Origin: Heliomicrobium gestii
GTDB lineage: Bacteria > Bacillota > Desulfitobacteriia > Heliobacteriales > Heliobacteriaceae
Direction of reading: 5' to 3'
Assembly (NCBI RefSeq): GCF_009877435.1
Contig: NZ_WXEX01000006.1
Location: 124,001 to 188,000, forward strand
Length of the DNA: 64,000 nt
The notes beneath the pieces were generated by a model, which was not told where the DNA came from, ran no database searches, and saw only the letters and a program-made list of their open reading frames with translations. Position 1 is the stretch's first letter; every line of letters begins with the position of its first letter. Below, piece after piece: positions 45,102-54,435 of this stretch. The translations under genes were made by a program, and so were the position numbers.

Positions 45102-48100
45102 CTACTGTCCACTTTCCATTTGTTTGTACCTGTCAATTTTTCGTATCAACTCGTCCAGTAAGACGGCGGCTAATGCTCTCGTCGCTGGTTCGTCCGATTT
45201 AAGCGACTCACTTTCTTCTACTTGGGACCCGTCCGAAAAACGGTCCGGAAATCCCATACGTGCTCGCTTCTCTTGAACAAATTGCAATAGTTGCTTTCCT
45301 GTGACGACGCCTGGTTGCATCCAAAAACCACTTTCCGCTGCGCTGGTTTCATCTCCGCCAAAGAGTCGTCCATAGAGCAGCCGCAACTCCTGCCGGTCAA
45401 TGGGCTCATCGGGACGGAACGTCCGGTCCGGATAGCCGCGGATGATTCCCCGTCTCCACAGATGGGTCAGGGATTTCTCCGCCCAGTGTCCAGAGAGGTC
45501 TTTAAGCTCCCCGCCATTCCGTTTTGGTATGGTCATATACCTACCGATCACCTGCCCACCCGCAGAAGTCGCCACGATTTGGTACCCGCTCTCTCCGGGA
45601 CTGGGCACTGTCCACCAGGCATATTCCCCGTTGGCGAGCACAGGCACATGGATTTTTTCATTTCCTAGGCTGGGATAGATCCATATGTCGGTTCCGTTGG
45701 TCTTGCCAAGAATAAACAACTGTTGATCGACGGGAATAAGCGATGTGCTCAGGGTGATCTGCGGCTCATTGGACGGTTTCCCTGTTCCAGCTACGGTCAC
45801 CGCCCCGGCATAATGAGCTCCGGCGCTCGCCGGTTCGGCAATGGGCGACCATTGGATCGTTGCGCCAGACGCGATCAGTTCGGCCGGTACAGGCAAGCCT
45901 TGCTTGGTTACAGCCGTCAGAGAAAATAGCGGTATCCGCTCATTTTTAGCGGTCACGATCTCTTTTTTCCGTTTGTCATACTGCTGGACCAAGGCCATGC
46001 GAGGCGCGGCGCTCTCAATGATACGAAGCGCTTGTATTTTGTTGTCGCTGCCGAGCGTCATCCATCCCCATGCGTCAATTGGAATCGCCGTGAGATCAAC
46101 GGGCATATCCCAGCGTTGTAGCACGGCATCCGGCTTTAGCTCACAACGGTGCAACCGTTGAAACTGGTCGGTGAAGTAGATCAGCCTGTCTTTCGCTGAG
46201 GCGAAAACGATCTTTCCCCAGAGAGACTCGCTTGTGGCTGCCACGCCATAGGCTTTTTTATCCTGTCCGACGAGGTTCGCCTGTAAATAGTCGCCGCTGC
46301 GCAATTCCCGGAGGTCTACTTTCTCACCGTTGCGCCGTATCGTTGCGCCGCTCAGGACGGGCAGTGCGCCGTACCCTTCCATCTCCATCTGATCTCTATC
46401 TGGAGACTTTGTCAGCAGGCCTTGCACGACCGTGCGCACAGACTCAATCTGGGTAACTTCCTGTCGTTGCGGGTCAATGGTCAGACGAACCTGGCTCCCC
46501 GGCAAAATCGTGTCAGCTTGGCGATTGGTCAGGATCGGCCCCGGAACAAAGGCCTCTCCTTCCGGTTTTATGACGGTATGGATGGGCAATCCCGGTGAGG
46601 CGTGATAGACTTTTTTGTCGCCGATCAACGTCAACTCTTCTTTTTCCGTTGACCATTGCTCAAGTCTTCCTTCTGTTTTTTGGTAAACCGCATCCACTTG
46701 CATGGCTTTCTGACTGCCCGGATGGATCCAGACAAAGGCGGCGGCGCCTTTCGCCTCAACGGGCCATATCGGTGTTCCCTGGCCGTTGACCGTGATTTTT
46801 GCTGCCGTATCAAGGGCATAGGCATGATCTGCCAACCTGGGCTCTATCGGAAGGATATAGTTTTTGCCTCCGGCGACAGCCACCTCTGCGCCTTGCAATC
46901 GTACGGCCCGCGACATGGCATAGATGCATCGGGGAGACTGATAGAACTGGGTTCCCCTGGGGAAGGTCGCCTCAGCTTCTTTCTTCAACTGGTCATTGAA
47001 TACCCATTGCAGCGCCACTGACTGATTCCGAGTCATCTCCTGCAAAGAGGCGTTGCCGGAGGGGCTGGATTCAAGTAACGGTTGCCCCATCACTAAGGCA
47101 AACGGTTGCTGGTCAACGGTGATCCGCGCGCCGGTAACAGTTACACGGTATGTGCCAGACTGGGGTTTTGCGATGATGACTTGCTCGACGTTGTTTTTCT
47201 GGTCCCGCCCGATTATACCCATGTGCGCATTGCCCGTATAGGTGGTCCCATCTGGAGCGGTAACGGTTACATCGAGATCATTGACGAGCCGTCCCTCTTG
47301 ATCGATGGGGTCTGTCCAGGCGAGCGTGATTTTCAAGGGCGCTTGATCTGTCCATGCTTTCACTTCATAGCTTTTCTTCCCGTCAGGGCCAATGCCTTCT
47401 ACATCGTCAATCGAGGAAAAGCTCCGCTCATTAAGGGATAATATGGTCCGGCCGACATCGAGGAGACCAAAGGTGGTTTTGTCGGCGGACTTGTTTTCTG
47501 TATAGTTCCGCGCCCCGTTGATCAGGGCAGCTTTCAACAATGCCGCGGAAGGATTCCTGTCCTCTATCTCCCGGTAATACTGCCGCAACAGCGCTGTCGC
47601 GCCACCGGTGGCCGCCGCGGCCATGCTTGTCCCCTGCATCCGGCGGTACAGGTGTTCTTCATCTTCGGGAACTCCGGGCAAACGCGGCGCTGTCGAGATG
47701 ATGGCCATCCCCGGCGCCAGCAGATCCGGCTTGATTCGCCCGTCTGTCGTCGGCCCCCGGCTGGAGAGCTCGGCCATCTGTTGGATATCGCCGCCGCCGG
47801 AGGAACCGTTCGGGCGGGCGCTGGCCGACGCGCCGACGACGAGGGCGTTTTTGCTGGTTCCCTCACAGGTCAGGCTGTTCGGATCGGGTCCCCTGTTTCC
47901 TGCACCGAATACGGCGAGAAAGTCTTTATGCAAGAAAGAAAACCGGTCTGTCTCCAGGGCTGTTTTGTTGTATGTATTTCCCGGCGTTCCCCATCCGTCT
48001 ACATGGATGTGGGCGTTCGCTTTGTAGGCGGGTTCGTATAGTTTGCTTATATCTTCCGGCGGCGCCACTTGGCCCGATTTGTCGATGATCCCCTGGATAT

Positions 48101-48566
48101 AGAGGCTCGCCTGCGGGGCGACACCTCGATATTTTCCTTGTGACGCCGCGCCCGTGCCGGCGGCGATGCCGGCCATGTGGGTGCCATGTCCGCTGTCGTC
48201 GGCGATGGGTCCATCGGCCCAGGACTTGATGTTCAGGACTTTCGGCACGTTTCCCGGCAGGCTTTTGAAGTCTGGATGGAGATCATTCATATTGCCGCTG
48301 TCCAGCCCGCTGTCGGCGATGGCGATGACCTCTCCCTGCCCTTGAATCCCTTTTTTGTGGATGACCTCCGGCACAGCCACCAGCGACGCGCCGATGATAT
48401 CCCGGGTCCGGTCGTTTAAGAGTTCGGGCCTGGCCTGCGTTGTCGCCGTCGCCGCCGTAGGCGCTCCCGCCGCAAAGGCACTCTTCCCCATGGGCAGTCC
48501 GCCCCAGGTCAGGACAAGGATCAGGCCCATCGCTATTGATCTTCCCAGGGAGCCGACACGTTTCAT
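45102..48566 (-). CDS. Secreted subtilisin-like (S8) protease with C-terminal SLH-type domain
   Basis: This 1,154-residue protein has a signal peptide (AMGLILVLTWGGLP, cut near AFAA). The catalytic triad is Asp85 (AIADSGLDSG), His127 (DDSGHGTHMAG) and Ser314 (QGTSMAAAAT), with the oxyanion Asn224 (GAGNRG). A beta-rich region of about 600 residues follows. One clear SLH-type motif lies near the C-terminus (LSGHWAEKSLTHLWRRGII, then GYPDRTFRPDEPIDRQELRL) and less clear ones follow, so it is probably held at the wall by the pyruvylated polymer. ATG at 48566 (GGGAG nine bases upstream) is preferred; the longer frame to 48818 would run into the tagA-like gene. Confidence 0.92.
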   Translation of the reverse strand: MKRVGSLGRSIAMGLILVLTWGGLPMGKSAFAAGAPTAATATTQARPELLNDRTRDIIGASLVAVPEVIHKKGIQGQGEVIAIADSGLDSGNMNDLHPDFKSLPGNVPKVLNIKSWADGPIADDSGHGTHMAGIAAGTGAASQGKYRGVAPQASLYIQGIIDKSGQVAPPEDISKLYEPAYKANAHIHVDGWGTPGNTYNKTALETDRFSFLHKDFLAVFGAGNRGPDPNSLTCEGTSKNALVVGASASARPNGSSGGGDIQQMAELSSRGPTTDGRIKPDLLAPGMAIISTAPRLPGVPEDEEHLYRRMQGTSMAAAATGGATALLRQYYREIEDRNPSAALLKAALINGARNYTENKSADKTTFGLLDVGRTILSLNERSFSSIDDVEGIGPDGKKSYEVKAWTDQAPLKITLAWTDPIDQEGRLVNDLDVTVTAPDGTTYTGNAHMGIIGRDQKNNVEQVIIAKPQSGTYRVTVTGARITVDQQPFALVMGQPLLESSPSGNASLQEMTRNQSVALQWVFNDQLKKEAEATFPRGTQFYQSPRCIYAMSRAVRLQGAEVAVAGGKNYILPIEPRLADHAYALDTAAKITVNGQGTPIWPVEAKGAAAFVWIHPGSQKAMQVDAVYQKTEGRLEQWSTEKEELTLIGDKKVYHASPGLPIHTVIKPEGEAFVPGPILTNRQADTILPGSQVRLTIDPQRQEVTQIESVRTVVQGLLTKSPDRDQMEMEGYGALPVLSGATIRRNGEKVDLRELRSGDYLQANLVGQDKKAYGVAATSESLWGKIVFASAKDRLIYFTDQFQRLHRCELKPDAVLQRWDMPVDLTAIPIDAWGWMTLGSDNKIQALRIIESAAPRMALVQQYDKRKKEIVTAKNERIPLFSLTAVTKQGLPVPAELIASGATIQWSPIAEPASAGAHYAGAVTVAGTGKPSNEPQITLSTSLIPVDQQLFILGKTNGTDIWIYPSLGNEKIHVPVLANGEYAWWTVPSPGESGYQIVATSAGGQVIGRYMTIPKRNGGELKDLSGHWAEKSLTHLWRRGIIRGYPDRTFRPDEPIDRQELRLLYGRLFGGDETSAAESGFWMQPGVVTGKQLLQFVQEKRARMGFPDRFSDGSQVEESESLKSDEPATRALAAVLLDELIRKIDRYKQMESGQ

Positions 48567-48592
48567 TGGTCTCATCTCCCAATCGTGGGGCT

Positions 48593-49411
48593 TTATCGCT
48601 TCCCTTGTCGCAGCACGGCCCAAACGAACCGCGGCAGGTTTAGCTGCCGCTTCCACCGCGCCGGTTCTTTGACAAGCCGGTAGAGCCATTCCAGATGCCA
48701 CTGCTGGCACCATTGGGGCGCTCGCTGGACACGTCCGGAGAAGACATCGAGGCTGCCGCCGATGCCGATGGCAACGATGTCGTTCAGTGTGGTCGCCCGA
48801 AAAAAGTCTCGAATCCATTGTTCCTGTCGGGGCGCGCCCAAACCAACAAAAAGCAGGCGGGGCTTCGCTGCGTCGATCTGCAGGTGGAGCGCCGCCTGTT
48901 CTGATGCTGATATATAGCCATGGGCGGTGCCGGCGATTTGTAAACCGGGAAAACGGTCACACAAACGCCGGGCGGCTTCCTCTGCAACAGATCGCTCTTC
49001 CTCTGGGGAGGCCTCTTTCCGTCCAGGTTTGCCTCCATAGAAAAAGCAGGGCCAACCCTGTTTTGCCGCTCGGGCCAGGAGGTCGGCCATCAAATCGATG
49101 CCGGTGACTCGCTCTGCCACCGGTTTTCCGAGTATGGACGCTGCCCAGACCACACCGATCCCGTCGGCAGTGACCAGGGAGGCTTCGGAGAGCAGTTGTC
49201 GTATGGATGGGTCATGGTGGGCGCTATAGAGGATTTCAGGATTTGCTGTGACGATTTGATGGCGACCGCCTGATTTGATCCGTCTTTCGATTTCCTGAAT
49301 CGCCCCCGCCATCGTTAGCCTGTGCACCGGTGTTCCGAGGATATTTACCGTTTCAAGGATATTTGCCGTTTCGATGCTTCTGTTCCCTTCTATCCCGTTC
49401 ATTTGCCCCAT
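48593..49411 (-). CDS. tagA: WecG/TagA/CpsF-family N-acetylmannosaminyltransferase-like enzyme
   Basis: The 272-residue family-26 transferase has ILGTPVHRLTMAGAIQEIE, QIVTANPEILYSAHHDPSIR, VTADGIGVVWAASILGKPV and VGLGAPRQEQWIRDF. TagA adds ManNAc to the lipid-linked GlcNAc that starts teichoic acid or secondary wall polymer synthesis. With CsaB directly upstream, it probably helps make the wall polymer to which SLH domains bind. The ATG at 49411 has GGAGG about ten bases upstream; the in-frame ATG at 49402 overlaps the csaB stop as ATGA. Either start is possible. Confidence 0.92.
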   Translation of the reverse strand: MGQMNGIEGNRSIETANILETVNILGTPVHRLTMAGAIQEIERRIKSGGRHQIVTANPEILYSAHHDPSIRQLLSEASLVTADGIGVVWAASILGKPVAERVTGIDLMADLLARAAKQGWPCFFYGGKPGRKEASPEEERSVAEEAARRLCDRFPGLQIAGTAHGYISASEQAALHLQIDAAKPRLLFVGLGAPRQEQWIRDFFRATTLNDIVAIGIGGSLDVFSGRVQRAPQWCQQWHLEWLYRLVKEPARWKRQLNLPRFVWAVLRQGKR

Positions 49412-50514
49412 GGCTTTGTGGCCTCCACGCTATGGATTATCTCTCTGCCTTCCAGCAGTTGCAGGGCCATGCGGGCCGTTTTTTCAGAGCGCTCACTCAT
49501 CTGTTCGGCCCAAAGGCGCGCTCTTTTCCTCTCCCCATCATAGTCGTCCAGTATCCGTTCCACTTCGACCATGAGTGTGTCCGGATTGAGCGGCGTCCCA
49601 TCTCCAAAAGCCGGACGTTTCATCTCATTCATCATGTCTCTCACCTTGGGATCATAGGCGATCCCCACGACAGGCACGCCCTGCATGGTCGCAAAGATCA
49701 ACGCATGCAACCGGACGCCAATCACCAGGTCCGATGCGCCGATGATGTCGATGGACTCTTGGAAGTCCGCATGATGTTGGATCACCTGGACAGACGGGTG
49801 CTGGAGCCGACTGGCCAATTCGATGCTGTACGGGGTGTCTTCTGTACGGTGCATCGGCAGAAAGGAAACGCGCCATCCCCGTGTGAGGAGGTACTCGGCG
49901 ACGGCCAGCACCGATGATTCGAGTTCGGCAAAGTCCGGCCAGCGCCGCAGGCAAAAGACCGCCTGTTTGCGCCCTGTTTCCGCTGCACGCCGGCTCCCCT
50001 GCCTGTTGTATAAGGAGAACACAGGGTCCGCCGTTACGACAATGGGGGGGGCATTTACCCCCCACTGGCGCAATCGCTCTTGTGATGCAAAATCTCGCAG
50101 TGTGATTAAATGGGCTTTGTTGGCCACCATGCGGATCAATCTTTGGCCAAAGGCGCGACGCACAGGGCCGATCCCCTGGGCGTAAAACATCACTTTTCTT
50201 CGAAACAGACGGGCAAGCGCGATGACGAGCAGGTAGTATGGAATCGTAAGGACACCGGTCACATCCTGCAGGAGACTGCCGCCGCCGCTGATCACCAGGT
50301 CGGCCCGCAACAACGCCGTGATGACGGAAAAGGGGTTGTAGCGGTGTACCGCTTCCACCTGGTGCAGTCGTCGGGTGAAGGCCGGCTTTCCGGATAAGAC
50401 GACGATGTGCACATCAGGACGCAACCGCTGCAGCGTTTCTATCATGGCTTTGAGCAGCGCCTCATCGCCTGCGTTGTCATATCCGAAATAACCGGAAAGT
50501 ACAATTGTGGCCAC
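49399..50514 (-). CDS. csaB: Polysaccharide pyruvyl transferase
   Basis: CsaB adds a pyruvate ketal to the wall polysaccharide, which is the ligand of SLH domains. The 371-residue protein begins ATIVLSGYFGYDNAGDEALL and has DLVISGGGSLLQDVTG, IGPVRRAFGQRLIRMVA and IGASDLVIGVRLHALIFATM, typical of the family. GTG at 50514 follows GGGAGAAGGG with good spacing and gives the usual N-terminus; an in-frame GTG at 50535 is less likely. A sigma-A-type promoter lies upstream. Three SLH-protein genes lie upstream and an SLH protease lies two genes downstream, in line with its role. Confidence 0.95.
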   Translation of the reverse strand: MATIVLSGYFGYDNAGDEALLKAMIETLQRLRPDVHIVVLSGKPAFTRRLHQVEAVHRYNPFSVITALLRADLVISGGGSLLQDVTGVLTIPYYLLVIALARLFRRKVMFYAQGIGPVRRAFGQRLIRMVANKAHLITLRDFASQERLRQWGVNAPPIVVTADPVFSLYNRQGSRRAAETGRKQAVFCLRRWPDFAELESSVLAVAEYLLTRGWRVSFLPMHRTEDTPYSIELASRLQHPSVQVIQHHADFQESIDIIGASDLVIGVRLHALIFATMQGVPVVGIAYDPKVRDMMNEMKRPAFGDGTPLNPDTLMVEVERILDDYDGERKRARLWAEQMSERSEKTARMALQLLEGREIIHSVEATKPWGK

Positions 50515-50555
50515 GTATTTCCCTTCTCCCGGCACTAGAGTCCCGATCTAGCCGT

Positions 50556-50585
50556 ATTTTAACACGACTGGTCTCCAGTTGCCAA
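50556..50585 (-). promoter_or_regulatory. Sigma-A-type promoter of the csaB-tagA-protease operon, with inner palindrome
   Basis: On the minus strand TTGGCA and TAAAAT are 18 bases apart. The spacer contains ACTGG, three bases, CCAGT (50567 to 50579), which could be a repressor site. Transcription would begin about 35 bases before the csaB start. Confidence 0.6.
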
Positions 50586-50627
50586 CCTGCGCCGCCCTTT
50601 CCCTTCCGATTCGCGCCCTCTCTCCTC

Positions 50628-52766
50628 TCATCGCGCTTGGTTCAAGAAAGAGGTGATCACCGTGGCGGCTTCGGCCCGCGTCGTCGAACCCCAGGGATCA
50701 AAGCGGCCATCGGGACGGCCGCTGATCAAACCGGCGCGCACCGTCTGGGCGACGCTGTCTCGCAAGTTCTCCGATGTATCGTACCAATCGGAAAAGTTCT
50801 CCGGTGATTTCCCGCTGCTCAACAGCATCCTTCCGTTGAGCGCTCGACCCAGCCAGGCGGCCATGTCTTGACGGGTGATCGGGCTGTCCGGCGAGAAAAT
50901 GCCGCCGTCCGTGACGATCCCCTGTTGCATCGCCTGGCGGAGCGCGCCGGCAAACCAGGCGTCGGCCCGGACATCATCGAAGGGCACCGGTCCCGCCATC
51001 GGCGTGCTCTTGCCGACGACACGCATCAGCAGGGTGAGAAACTCGGCCCGGGTCATCGGCTTATCGGGATCGAAGACCTTTGACGCCGTGCCGTTGATCA
51101 GGCCGCGCCCGGCCAAGGCTTCCACCTGCGGGCGCGCCCAATGGCCCACTAGGTCGATAAAGGGCGCTTGCGCCGCGCTGCCGTAGAGATTCGCGCCTGT
51201 GCTCCCATAACCCTGAGCGCCGTAGGCTCCGTAACCGCCAGGATAGGTGCCATAGCCGCTGGTGGCCCCGTACTGGCTTGGATTATAGCCCGGTGTGTTC
51301 ACGCTGTAACCCGGCCCGTACCCGGGTCCAAATCCTGGAGGGTAACCGGCGGGCGTCTGCTGCTGGGCCGAGTTGAATCCCGGGTATCCGTAACTGCCCG
51401 GTCCGACGTTTGGACTTGTGCCGGGAAACAACGTGCTGGCGCCGGTCGGTGTCTCGAACAAGGCGAAACGGCCGAACTCTTCGACCCGCGCGTTCACGGA
51501 CCGGTCGGCTGTGTTGACAGAACTGGACACCTCTGACCAGGTGCTGCCGTTCAGCCGGTAAATCCTCAATGAAGCGGGATTGCTGACCCGCCAGTAATCG
51601 TAAAAGAAGGAGAGGTAGACGGGATCATCATTGAAATCATCATCGGAATAGCCGTTGTCGCTGTAGTTTGAGTATTTGATCAGGGAGAATTCGTAGGCCG
51701 AGCCGACCCGCACCTTTCCGGGCGGCGCTGACGCGGCGTTGTCCACGTACTCCTGTAGTCCCACGGCAGAACCGCCGGAATCTTCGGACCGGTCCAGGTA
51801 TTTCGACGGGATCTTCAGTTCCACATCAGGCGTGCTGATCCGCACGCTACCGTCAGAGTACCCTTTGAAGGCGCCTCCTGCAAAGGCGACAAAGCGGTTT
51901 TTTTCCGTTTTCACCGATTCATCGCTACCGTCGATGTCCCCGGGGTTGATGAGGACGATGTCCGACGGAGACACAGTGAAATCCAACGCGCCTTCCAAGG
52001 CGTCGGCGATATGGGTGCGGTCTTTAGACCGGCCGGAACTGCCGGTGCTGCTGTCGTATTCATCGGTCCGTTCACTCGCCTCGTTCGAAGCGTTGCTTTC
52101 CCGCGCCGGATCGGTGCCGGATGTCGCTTTATAGGCTTTTACATAGCGGTTATACCGCGTGTCCGGCGTCAGGCCCGATTCCCGGAACGAAGTCTTGTTC
52201 GCGTCCACCCGGCCGATCAGGTCATCGTTCTCGTCGTAAATCTTGAAGCCGGTCTCGCCGTAGGAGTTGTCCGTCCAGGACCAGAGGATCTCCCGGCTTC
52301 CCTGTTTCGTGCCGGTCAGATCGCTCGGCGCGGCCAATTCCTGTACATCAATGGTCTGGGCGCTTGAGTTCGCCGTAAGTTCACCCGTCGGGGTAACAAG
52401 ATAAACAGCGATTTTGTGGAGACCGTCCTCCAGCGTGACGCTTTTCGAGTACTGTTTCTGCGTGGTGTAATAGGTCATGGTATCCAGAACGACGCCGTTC
52501 GCATCGTTTTGCAGGTCGATGATCTTAAACTTGCTGTTTGCAGGCGCAGTGGCCGTATAGGTCCAGGCCACCTTGACAAGGTTTTTGCCGGAAACCGACA
52601 GGGTCGGCTGCGGCGGCGCGTCATAGGCTGCTTCAGCGACGGTCAGCGTATCGATCCGGGCCAGGGGACCCTCCTGTTTCAATGGCAACGACGGCGGCAG
52701 CAGCGCCGTCAGGACAAAGCAGAACAGGGTGATGGCGGCGATGGAAAGGGGTTTGCGGTAGACCAC
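50628..52766 (-). CDS. SLH-domain surface protein with FN3-like domain and Gly/Tyr/Pro-rich linker
   Basis: The 712-residue protein has a signal peptide (LSIAAITLFCFVLTALLPPS), a beta-domain, an FN3-like domain near residues 145 to 240 (APSDLTGTKQGSREILWSW; GLTPDTRYNRYVKAYKA), and a Gly/Tyr/Pro-rich linker of about 85 residues (for example PGFGPGYGPGYSVNTPGY). Residues 538 to 712 hold three SLH domains (DLVGHWARPQVEALAGRGLI; FDDVRADAWFAGALRQAM; FSDWYDTSENLRDSVAQTV). The linker may span the wall. GTG start with AGGTG nearby. No catalytic domain was recognised. It lies just upstream of csaB and follows another SLH gene. Confidence 0.9.
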   Translation of the reverse strand: MVYRKPLSIAAITLFCFVLTALLPPSLPLKQEGPLARIDTLTVAEAAYDAPPQPTLSVSGKNLVKVAWTYTATAPANSKFKIIDLQNDANGVVLDTMTYYTTQKQYSKSVTLEDGLHKIAVYLVTPTGELTANSSAQTIDVQELAAPSDLTGTKQGSREILWSWTDNSYGETGFKIYDENDDLIGRVDANKTSFRESGLTPDTRYNRYVKAYKATSGTDPARESNASNEASERTDEYDSSTGSSGRSKDRTHIADALEGALDFTVSPSDIVLINPGDIDGSDESVKTEKNRFVAFAGGAFKGYSDGSVRISTPDVELKIPSKYLDRSEDSGGSAVGLQEYVDNAASAPPGKVRVGSAYEFSLIKYSNYSDNGYSDDDFNDDPVYLSFFYDYWRVSNPASLRIYRLNGSTWSEVSSSVNTADRSVNARVEEFGRFALFETPTGASTLFPGTSPNVGPGSYGYPGFNSAQQQTPAGYPPGFGPGYGPGYSVNTPGYNPSQYGATSGYGTYPGGYGAYGAQGYGSTGANLYGSAAQAPFIDLVGHWARPQVEALAGRGLINGTASKVFDPDKPMTRAEFLTLLMRVVGKSTPMAGPVPFDDVRADAWFAGALRQAMQQGIVTDGGIFSPDSPITRQDMAAWLGRALNGRMLLSSGKSPENFSDWYDTSENLRDSVAQTVRAGLISGRPDGRFDPWGSTTRAEAATVITSFLNQAR

Positions 52767-52782
52767 GAATTCACCTGCTTTC

Positions 52783-54417
52783 TCAATTCATGTTTAACAG
52801 GCGGTCACGATAGTCCTGCTTCATCGTGTGTTGGAGAAAGTCAACAGAGCGGACGAGCATGGCCGCCGCTTCGGCGCGGGTGAGCGTCTCACCGGGGCGG
52901 AAATAGCCGTAGGCGTCGCCGCTGATGATGCCCAGCTCTTGGGCCACATAGATGGAATCTCTCGCCCAGGGGCTGATGTCGGCGTCATCGTAAAAGGGCA
53001 GCGGCGAAGCGCCGGAGGGGGCCATCGTCGCCAAGCCAAGGCCGCGGACGATGGCCGTCGCCGCCTGTTCCCGCGTCAACAGGCCGTAGGGGTCGAACCG
53101 GGTGGAACTGACGCCCGTCAGGATGCCTTTTTCCTCGGCCAGCTTCACCTCGTCATAGCCGGAGACGGTCGGCCCCAGGTCGGCAAAGGGGGACGGTTGG
53201 GGCGTTGTCTTCGTTTTGTTGCGCGGCGTCCCTGTGGCGCCGTTATAGCCGCTGGCGCTCGCTTTCGTCGCCGGTTTTTTGGCGGTGACTTTTTCGCCCG
53301 GCGGCGGCAGGTTCGGATAGCCGGCCGTATAGGCGATCATGCCTTGCGGACCCTCCGGTGAGATGACGCCCAGGGTCTGGACAAAGGCTCTCGCGAAATC
53401 CAGCCGTGTGATCGGTTGGGAGGGCCCGAAGTAGCCCTGCTGCATCCCCCAGGCTTTTACACCGGCAAGTCGTTGGATGTCCCCCTCGGCCCAGTGGTTG
53501 CGGATGTCTTCGTAATTGGGCACAAACAGCCGGTGCACCTTCGGGGTCGTCTGCCAGGACCACTCCTTCTCGCCACGGTCACGGCTGCTGTTGTTCCACT
53601 GGTAGGGCAGGTCATACTTGGCGATGACGGCGGAACTCCCCTGTTCGTGGATGAGGTAGCCGCCGTTGAAGCTGATGTTGACGGGGTCGTTGGATTGGTA
53701 GGACATCTCCCGGTCTGTGGACAGGTTGATCGTATAGTCGACTTGCCCATCCCAGGATTTCGTCAGATCCGGTCCGGAAGCCGCCGCCGTGGTGGTGGTG
53801 CTCCCGGGGGTGTATTGAAGGATCTGGGTCGTGCGCTGTGTCTCCGAACGGCCCCAGTTGTGGTCATAGCCAACGGTGTTGGCCGAGACGTCCACGGTGA
53901 GGCGGCCGGCGGTCTTGTTGACGCTGTAGATCTTCCGGCCTTCCCAGTTGCCGCTGTAGTAGTCGACGACGGGGTGTTTGTCCATGATCGTCGATTTGTT
54001 CAGCCGGTAGTCTTCCAGCTTGTACTTGACGCCATCGATCTGGATGTTTTCGCTGAACTTATCCACCTGAGAGGTGCGCACCACCTGGTTCTGGTCCTCC
54101 CGGTTAGCGCTCATCTCGACAAATGTGGTGGAGCGGCTCAGTTTGTTTTTGCCCGTATCGTCGGCCAGGGTGTAGGTGATCTTCGTCGTCGTCGTGTCGC
54201 CCGTTCCCGGGCTGACGGTGACTTTGAAGGTGCCCTTCATCAGGACCGGTTCGCCCGTCACGAAGACGTATTCCGAGTAGTCATACTCGTTGGATACGCC
54301 GCCCTCGACGGTCAGGTTGCTCGACTCCGCTCTTGCCGTCGATGGGTTGACCAGGATCGAGGCGGTAAATCCCAGGAGGAGCACTGCGCTTCCGATGCCG
54401 CGGAGTAATTTGCCCAT
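52783..54417 (-). CDS. SLH-domain surface protein
   Basis: A 544-residue protein with a signal peptide (GIGSAVLLLGFTASILVNPS) and about 260 residues of beta-rich domain with many Thr and Tyr residues (YVFVTGEPVLMKGTFKVTVS). Three SLH domains follow from about residue 290 (DIRNHWAEGDIQRLAGVKAW; SGYDEVKLAEEKGILTGVSS; DADISPWARDSIYVAQELGI), with a Lys/Thr/Pro-rich spacer between the first and second. It should bind pyruvylated wall polymer. The ATG follows GGAGG by about 12 bases. It lies between two other SLH-protein genes, with only 16 and 18 bases to its neighbours, so co-transcription is likely. Confidence 0.88.
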   Translation of the reverse strand: MGKLLRGIGSAVLLLGFTASILVNPSTARAESSNLTVEGGVSNEYDYSEYVFVTGEPVLMKGTFKVTVSPGTGDTTTTKITYTLADDTGKNKLSRSTTFVEMSANREDQNQVVRTSQVDKFSENIQIDGVKYKLEDYRLNKSTIMDKHPVVDYYSGNWEGRKIYSVNKTAGRLTVDVSANTVGYDHNWGRSETQRTTQILQYTPGSTTTTAAASGPDLTKSWDGQVDYTINLSTDREMSYQSNDPVNISFNGGYLIHEQGSSAVIAKYDLPYQWNNSSRDRGEKEWSWQTTPKVHRLFVPNYEDIRNHWAEGDIQRLAGVKAWGMQQGYFGPSQPITRLDFARAFVQTLGVISPEGPQGMIAYTAGYPNLPPPGEKVTAKKPATKASASGYNGATGTPRNKTKTTPQPSPFADLGPTVSGYDEVKLAEEKGILTGVSSTRFDPYGLLTREQAATAIVRGLGLATMAPSGASPLPFYDDADISPWARDSIYVAQELGIISGDAYGYFRPGETLTRAEAAAMLVRSVDFLQHTMKQDYRDRLLNMN

Positions 54418-54435
54418 TGGCGGAAGTCGCCTCCC

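Noticed and set aside
48567-48818. 84-codon N-terminal extension of the subtilase frame
   Set aside because: It overlaps the conserved 3' end of the tagA-like gene, is Arg/Ala-rich and precedes a good signal peptide; ATG at 48566 has its own ribosome site.
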